A stretch of 64,000 nucleotides of DNA, taken from the NCBI RefSeq assembly GCF_000701365.1, contig NZ_JNIK01000002.1, positions 124,001-188,000 of the forward strand, in the 5' to 3' direction. Made by a program: the position numbers and the translations under genes. Origin of the DNA: Blastococcus sp. URHD0036. Lineage in GTDB: Bacteria > Actinomycetota > Actinomycetes > Mycobacteriales > Geodermatophilaceae. Below the pieces are notes generated by a model. That model searched no databases. It was not told the origin of the DNA and saw only the letters and a list, made by a program, of their open reading frames with translations. Of this stretch, positions 59,829-64,000 are shown in pieces. Position 1 is the stretch's first letter; each line of letters begins with the position of its first letter.

Positions 59829-60944
59829 TCACAGCCCCATCTGGTCGGCGATGCGGAGCAGGTGCTGATCGGGAGCTCCCAGCAGCTCACGGCTCGACAG
59901 CGCACGCTTGAGATACAGGTGGGCATCGTGCTCCCAGGTGAAGCCGATGCCGCCGTGGATCTGGATGTTTTGCTGGGCGGCCCGGACATAGGCCTCGGAG
60001 CAGTGCGCCTGGACCGCCGCGGCCGCCAACGGGACGTCGTTGCCGTCGACCGACACGGACCAGGCGGCCTGCCAGACCGCACTGCGACCGGACTCGATGT
60101 CGAGGACCATGTCGGCGCACTTGTGTTTGATCGCCTGGAAGGACCCGATGGGTCGGCCGAAGGCCACGCGGGTGCCGGCGTAGCCGACCGCCATGTCCAG
60201 GCAGCGCTGCGCGGCGCCGATCTGCTCGGCGCCGAGCGCCACGGCAGCGTCCTCGAGGGCCCGGCGCAGGCCCGGGCCGGCTGCCCCGTCGGCACCGACC
60301 AGGACCGCCGGCGTCCGGTCGAACTCCAGCCGCGCGAGCCTGCGGGTGCCGTCCAGCACCGGCAGCGCCGACCGGCTCAGGCCGGGCGCGTCGCCGTCGA
60401 CGGCGAAGAGGCAGAGTCCGGCCGCGGAGCGTGCCACGACGAGCACGAGGCCGGCTGACTGACCATCGGGGACGAACGCCTTGGCGCCGGTCAGGGCCCA
60501 GCCGTTCCCGTCGGGCTCGGCGGCGAGCCGGACGGCATCGAGGTCCCACGACCCGTCGTCCTCGGTCAGTGCCAGGGTGCCGATCGTCGTCCCCTCGGCC
60601 AGACCGGGCAGCAGTCGGCTCATCGCATCCACGTCACCGGAGCGCAGCAGCGCCCGGGTGGCGAGCACGGCCGAGGAGAAGAAGGGAGAGGGCACGAGCT
60701 GGCGGCCCATTTCCTCCAGGACCACCACCAGCTCCACGAAGGACGCACCGATGCCGCCGTGCTCCTCGGGCACGGCGAGCGCGTGCAGGCCGAGGTCGTC
60801 GGCCATGCGGCTCCAGAGCGCCGGGTCGTAGCCCTGCTCCGTCTCCGGAAGTTCCCGTGCGGCCTCGGTCGGTGACTCCTTGGCCAGGAAGGCACGGACC
60901 GAGGCCTGCAGGTCCCGCTGCTCGGTGCTCAGGTCGAAGTGCAC
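59829..60944 (-). CDS. Acyl-CoA dehydrogenase, FadE type (short, alpha/beta partner subunit)
   Basis: A 371-residue ACAD-fold protein: N-terminal FDLSTEQRDLQASVRAFLAK, middle beta-domain with LALTEDDGSWD, and the C-terminal helical domain with RVAFGRPIGSFQAIKHKCAD and IQIHGGIGFTWEHDAHLYLK. GTG 60944 has a GGAGGAGG box. It sits directly after a second ACAD gene; such adjacent pairs in actinobacteria often form alpha2beta2 heterotetramers that oxidise steroid or branched-ring acyl-CoAs, and this one resembles the partner with the GGIGFTWE end. Confidence 0.92.
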   Translation of the reverse strand: MHFDLSTEQRDLQASVRAFLAKESPTEAARELPETEQGYDPALWSRMADDLGLHALAVPEEHGGIGASFVELVVVLEEMGRQLVPSPFFSSAVLATRALLRSGDVDAMSRLLPGLAEGTTIGTLALTEDDGSWDLDAVRLAAEPDGNGWALTGAKAFVPDGQSAGLVLVVARSAAGLCLFAVDGDAPGLSRSALPVLDGTRRLARLEFDRTPAVLVGADGAAGPGLRRALEDAAVALGAEQIGAAQRCLDMAVGYAGTRVAFGRPIGSFQAIKHKCADMVLDIESGRSAVWQAAWSVSVDGNDVPLAAAAVQAHCSEAYVRAAQQNIQIHGGIGFTWEHDAHLYLKRALSSRELLGAPDQHLLRIADQMGL

Positions 60945-60990
60945 GAGCCCCTCCTCCGCTTCCCGTCCACGACGCCGCCGGTGGCCACCC

Positions 60991-62226
60991 TCATCTGGCG
61001 GCCGCCGGGCGGGGCTCCCGGGGCATGCCCAGGATCTGTTCGGCAATGGTGTTGCGCTGGATCTCGCTGGAGCCGCCGTAAATGGTCCGGGAGCGGGCGT
61101 TGAGGTAGTCCTCCACCCACGCGGCGCTCGAGGCGCTGTCGAGCCCCAGCGGCTGCGCCTTGAGCGTGTCGTACGCGCCGGGGCCGGTCGGCGCGAGTGC
61201 TGCCATCCCCAGGACCTCCACGGCCAGCTCGGTGACCAGCTGGTGGTACTCGGCGGTCAACGCCTTCGTCAGGGAGGACTCCGGCCCGGGCGGTCCGCCG
61301 CGCAGGCCGGCCGAAAGTGCCCGCAGGGCCACGCAGCGCAGCGTGTGGACCTTGACCTGGCAGTGGGCGATGCGCAGCCGGATGTCCCGGTCCGCCGACC
61401 GGCCTCGCGCGTGGGCCAGCTGCACCAGGCGGCGCAGCTCGATGGCGAACGCCTCGGCGTTGGCCACCCCGGAGATGCCGCGCTCGAAGCCGAGCAGCGT
61501 GAGGGCGACGCGGGCGCCGTTCCCCAGCCCGCCCAGCACGTTGTCCAGCGAGGTGACCGCGTCGGTGAGGAACACCTCGGCGAGTTCGGTCACCCCGGTG
61601 ATGTTGCGGATGCCGCGCAACTCCACACCGGGCTGGTCGAGCGGCACGAGGACGAACGACAGCCCCTTGGCCCGCTCGGCGCCAGGATCGGTGCGCACCA
61701 TGGTGAACAGCCAGTTGGCCGTGAGCCCCGCGGTCTGCCAGATCTTCTGGCCGTTGATCACGAGGTCGCCCCCGGACACGGTCGCGCGGGTGCGCAGGTT
61801 GAACAGGTCCGAGCCGGCGTCGGGTTCGGAATAGCCCTGCGCCCAACGGATCTCGCCGCTCAGCGTGCGCGGCAGGAAGAACGCCTTCTGCTTCTCGGTC
61901 CCGTACTGCAGGAGGGTCGGCACGAGCAGGTTGAACCCGAAGTTGTCGTTGGGGTGCGGCAGCACCGAGACGCCCACGCGGACGAACTCCTCGGTGAGCA
62001 CGGCCTGCTCGACCAGCGTCAGCCCCGCGCCGCCGTACTCGGCCGGCACGGTCACGCCGAGGAGCTCGTTGTCCAGCAACCTCTGCCGCCAGTTGCGCTG
62101 GAACTCCGCCTGGTCATCCGGCGGCAGCGCGCCGAGCCCGGTCCATCCCTCGGGCAGGGAGTCGGCGAGGAACCGCTGCACCCGCTCCCGGAACTCCTCC
62201 GCCTCGGGTGGATACGTCAGGTCCAC
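60991..62226 (-). CDS. Acyl-CoA dehydrogenase, FadE type
   Basis: A 411-residue ACAD. Recognisable parts: GVTVPAEYGGAGLTLVEQAV, the FAD/substrate segment WAQGYSEPDAGSDLFNLRT, INGQKIWQT, and the C-terminal RTIYGGSSEIQRNTIAEQIL. GTG 62226 has a GGAGGAG box. Lies 46 bases upstream of the second ACAD and 40 bases after the CoA ligase stop, so all three are co-transcribed. Probably the flavin-bearing partner of a heteromeric dehydrogenase. Confidence 0.94.
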   Translation of the reverse strand: MDLTYPPEAEEFRERVQRFLADSLPEGWTGLGALPPDDQAEFQRNWRQRLLDNELLGVTVPAEYGGAGLTLVEQAVLTEEFVRVGVSVLPHPNDNFGFNLLVPTLLQYGTEKQKAFFLPRTLSGEIRWAQGYSEPDAGSDLFNLRTRATVSGGDLVINGQKIWQTAGLTANWLFTMVRTDPGAERAKGLSFVLVPLDQPGVELRGIRNITGVTELAEVFLTDAVTSLDNVLGGLGNGARVALTLLGFERGISGVANAEAFAIELRRLVQLAHARGRSADRDIRLRIAHCQVKVHTLRCVALRALSAGLRGGPPGPESSLTKALTAEYHQLVTELAVEVLGMAALAPTGPGAYDTLKAQPLGLDSASSAAWVEDYLNARSRTIYGGSSEIQRNTIAEQILGMPREPRPAAAR

Positions 62227-62266
62227 GGGATCTCCTCCGGTCGGTGCGGCGTCGGGGCGAGCGCGG

Positions 62267-63949
62267 TCATGCGCCCATCACCGGCGTGCCGATGGTGAGG
62301 TCGGCCTTGACCACCTTTCCGCTGGCCGTGCGGGGCAGCGGGTCGTCGGTGAAGCGGACGGCCGTCGGCACCTTGAAGGCAGCCAGCCGCTCGACCAGGA
62401 AGGCCGTGAGCTCGCCGGGGTCCAGTGACCGGCCCGGGCGGAGGCGCACGAAAGCTCCCACCTCCTCGCCCCACAGCGGGTGGGCGATCCCGATGACCGC
62501 CGCCTCGAGGACGTCGGCGTGGTTCTCGATCGCGGACTCGACCTCGGCGCAGTACACGTTCTCACCGCCCCGGATGACGACGTCCTTGAGCCGGCCGACC
62601 AGGTGGACGAAGCCGTCCGCGTCCACGCTCACCTGGTCCCCCGTCCGGTACCAGCCGTCGGCGAAGGCATCGGCGGTGGCCTCCGGGCGGTGGTGGTAGC
62701 CCACGGCCACCTGGGGACCGCGGATCTCCAGCTCGCCGACCCCGCACGGGGGCACGATCGCGCCGTCGGAGGCCCGGACGCGCATCTCGACGGTGGGCAC
62801 CGGACGTCCCACGCTCGTCGGCCGGGCCAGGTAGTCCGCGCCGGTGATCGTCAGGACCGTCGACGTGGTCTCGGTGGAGCCATAGCCGGTGCCGGGGCTG
62901 ACCGCTCCACCGAACGTGGTCCCGATGTCCTGGATCAGCTGCGGCGGCGCCGGTGCCGCACCGACGACGAGGGACACCAGGCTCGACGTGTCGTGCTCAC
63001 CCCGCGCGGCGCCGTCCACGAGCTGCCGCACCACCAGTGGCGGCCCGGACATCTCCGAGACGCGCTCGCGCTCGATCAGGCGCAGCGCCTCCTCGGCGTC
63101 CCACTTGTACATGAGGACGACGCGGCGGCCGGCGTAGGCGTTGGAGGTGAGGGCCGTCAGCGCCGCGATGTGGAACAACGGATTGGTCACCAGCGTCGCG
63201 GTCGGGGTGGCCGGTCCGCCGGCATCCGCGAGCCGGGCCCGGCGGACCGCCTCTGCCCGCAGCCGCATGACCAGGATGGTCGAGACGTGGTTGCGGTGCG
63301 TGGCCAGCACGCCCTTGGGCGCCCCTGTCGTGCCGGACGTGTACAGAATCGTGGCGACGTCATCCGGAGTCACCGGGTGCGGCTCCACGTCGGGACCGTC
63401 GACGTCGGCGACGACGTCCTCGAACGGGACGGCGGCCGGGTGACGGCCTCGCACGACGATTACGCCGCGCAGCCCGGCCAGGCCCTCGGGCCGTCCGGCG
63501 ACCCGCCCGAGCCGTTCCTGGTCGGCGATCAGCACGACCGGCTCGCTGTCGGCCAGCAGGCCCTGCAGCTCGTACCCGGTGAGCCACGCGTTGAGGGGGA
63601 CGACGACCCCGCCGAGGAGCTGGACGGCCCAGAACACCGGACCCCACTCGGGGTAGTTACGCATCGCGACCGCGACCCGGTCCCCCCGCCCGACCCCGAA
63701 CCGGTCGCGCAGCTGCCGGGCGAGGGCCATCACCAGGCGGTCCTGCTCGGCGTAGGTCCACCGCTCGTCGAGGTACACCAGCGCCTCGGCGTCTCCGTGC
63801 GCGCGCATCTCGAGAAACGCCTCGACCAGGGTGCGCGGGCTCCGGTCGAAGACCTGTACGGGACGCCCGTCGACGACCTGCTCGGTGAGGGGGAAGGGGC
63901 CGCGCCGAGCGGTGAGCTCCCAGTAGGGGTCGACCGATTGCGCGCTCAC
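62267..63949 (-). CDS. AMP-dependent acyl-CoA ligase (FadD/long-chain or cyclic acid type)
   Basis: A 560-residue adenylate-forming ligase: P-loop ILYTSGTTGAPKG, GYGSTETT, WYRTGD and C-terminal PRTASGKVVKADL with the catalytic Lys. GTG 63949 overlaps the stop of the upstream gene by 4 bases. It activates the acid that the two acyl-CoA dehydrogenases then desaturate. Compared with the ligase at 14759 it belongs to a different branch (FadD-like instead of ACSM-like). Confidence 0.93.
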   Translation of the reverse strand: MSAQSVDPYWELTARRGPFPLTEQVVDGRPVQVFDRSPRTLVEAFLEMRAHGDAEALVYLDERWTYAEQDRLVMALARQLRDRFGVGRGDRVAVAMRNYPEWGPVFWAVQLLGGVVVPLNAWLTGYELQGLLADSEPVVLIADQERLGRVAGRPEGLAGLRGVIVVRGRHPAAVPFEDVVADVDGPDVEPHPVTPDDVATILYTSGTTGAPKGVLATHRNHVSTILVMRLRAEAVRRARLADAGGPATPTATLVTNPLFHIAALTALTSNAYAGRRVVLMYKWDAEEALRLIERERVSEMSGPPLVVRQLVDGAARGEHDTSSLVSLVVGAAPAPPQLIQDIGTTFGGAVSPGTGYGSTETTSTVLTITGADYLARPTSVGRPVPTVEMRVRASDGAIVPPCGVGELEIRGPQVAVGYHHRPEATADAFADGWYRTGDQVSVDADGFVHLVGRLKDVVIRGGENVYCAEVESAIENHADVLEAAVIGIAHPLWGEEVGAFVRLRPGRSLDPGELTAFLVERLAAFKVPTAVRFTDDPLPRTASGKVVKADLTIGTPVMGA

Positions 63950-64000
63950 GAGAGCACCAGGGAGTGGACCGGCGACCCGGCCGCCCCCCTGATGGTCGGA
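63946..64000 (-). CDS. Last codons of an unidentified gene (5' part outside window)
   Basis: The minus frame entering from the right edge ends PTIRGAAGSPVHSLVLS with its TGA overlapping the CoA ligase GTG. Too short to identify; by position it is another member of the acyl-CoA operon. Confidence 0.5.
   Translation of the reverse strand, partial: PTIRGAAGSPVHSLVLS

Overview
The window is very GC-rich, with tightly packed genes, frequent 4-base ATGA/GTGA stop-start overlaps and many GTG starts. These features, plus mycofactocin-type dehydrogenases, an F420/DDN-like protein and FadE-type acyl-CoA dehydrogenases, point to a high-GC actinomycete. I cannot name the genus from the sequence alone.

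Left flank (1-11.2 kb): a catabolic locus for a hydrophobic substrate. On the plus strand it has an amidohydrolase (5' end outside the window), a [3Fe-4S] ferredoxin, a cytochrome P450, a DDN-like oxidoreductase, a class III CoA-transferase, a DUF35 zinc-ribbon protein, a thiolase-like (Ltp-type) protein and a TetR regulator, nearly all overlapping. A minus-strand SDR plus phosphotransferase pair follows, then an MftR-like regulator divergent from two more SDRs. All three SDRs look mycofactocin-coupled.

Island (11,248-51,325): a perfect 37-bp direct repeat of the 3' portion of a tRNA-Asn gene occurs 40,041 bp apart. The right copy lies just downstream of a small excisionase-like gene and a tyrosine integrase, so this 40-kb block is most simply read as an integrated genomic island. 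Its cargo is mainly glycoside and ester breakdown. A minus-strand operon from about 31.8 to 20.3 kb encodes an oligopeptide/oligosaccharide-type ABC transporter (with a permease-ATPase fusion), a Gfo/Idh/MocA dehydrogenase, GH3, GH1 and an MFS exporter, with a divergent LacI regulator. Beside it are GH2 and GH65-like enzymes, a GH43-like enzyme, and a GH78 rhamnosidase remnant. An acyl-CoA ligase, quinone-reductase-like protein, enoyl-CoA hydratase and amidohydrolase could handle a released acid or aglycone. A plus-strand series of hydrolases follows (metal amidohydrolase, Fes-like esterase, HSL-type esterase, two CocE/NonD hydrolases, beta-lactamase-like serine hydrolase). A family of 14-bp palindromic operator-like sites (GTAACGCGYGTTAC and the variant GTGTCGCGYGTTAC) recurs at five intergenic positions across the island, suggesting one regulon.

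Right of the island (51.3-58.1 kb): a second, homologous tyrosine integrase starts directly beyond the att copy, followed by about 5 kb of gene remnants. These are a cupin, an alpha/beta hydrolase split by an IS481-family element, UvrA-like, TetR, MFS and HrpA C-terminal pieces.

Right flank (58.1-64 kb): another lipid or aldehyde catabolic operon on the minus strand, with an AMP-dependent CoA ligase, two acyl-CoA dehydrogenases and an aldehyde dehydrogenase, plus the last codons of one more gene at the window edge. Functions are inferred from motifs and family resemblance; no database search was run.
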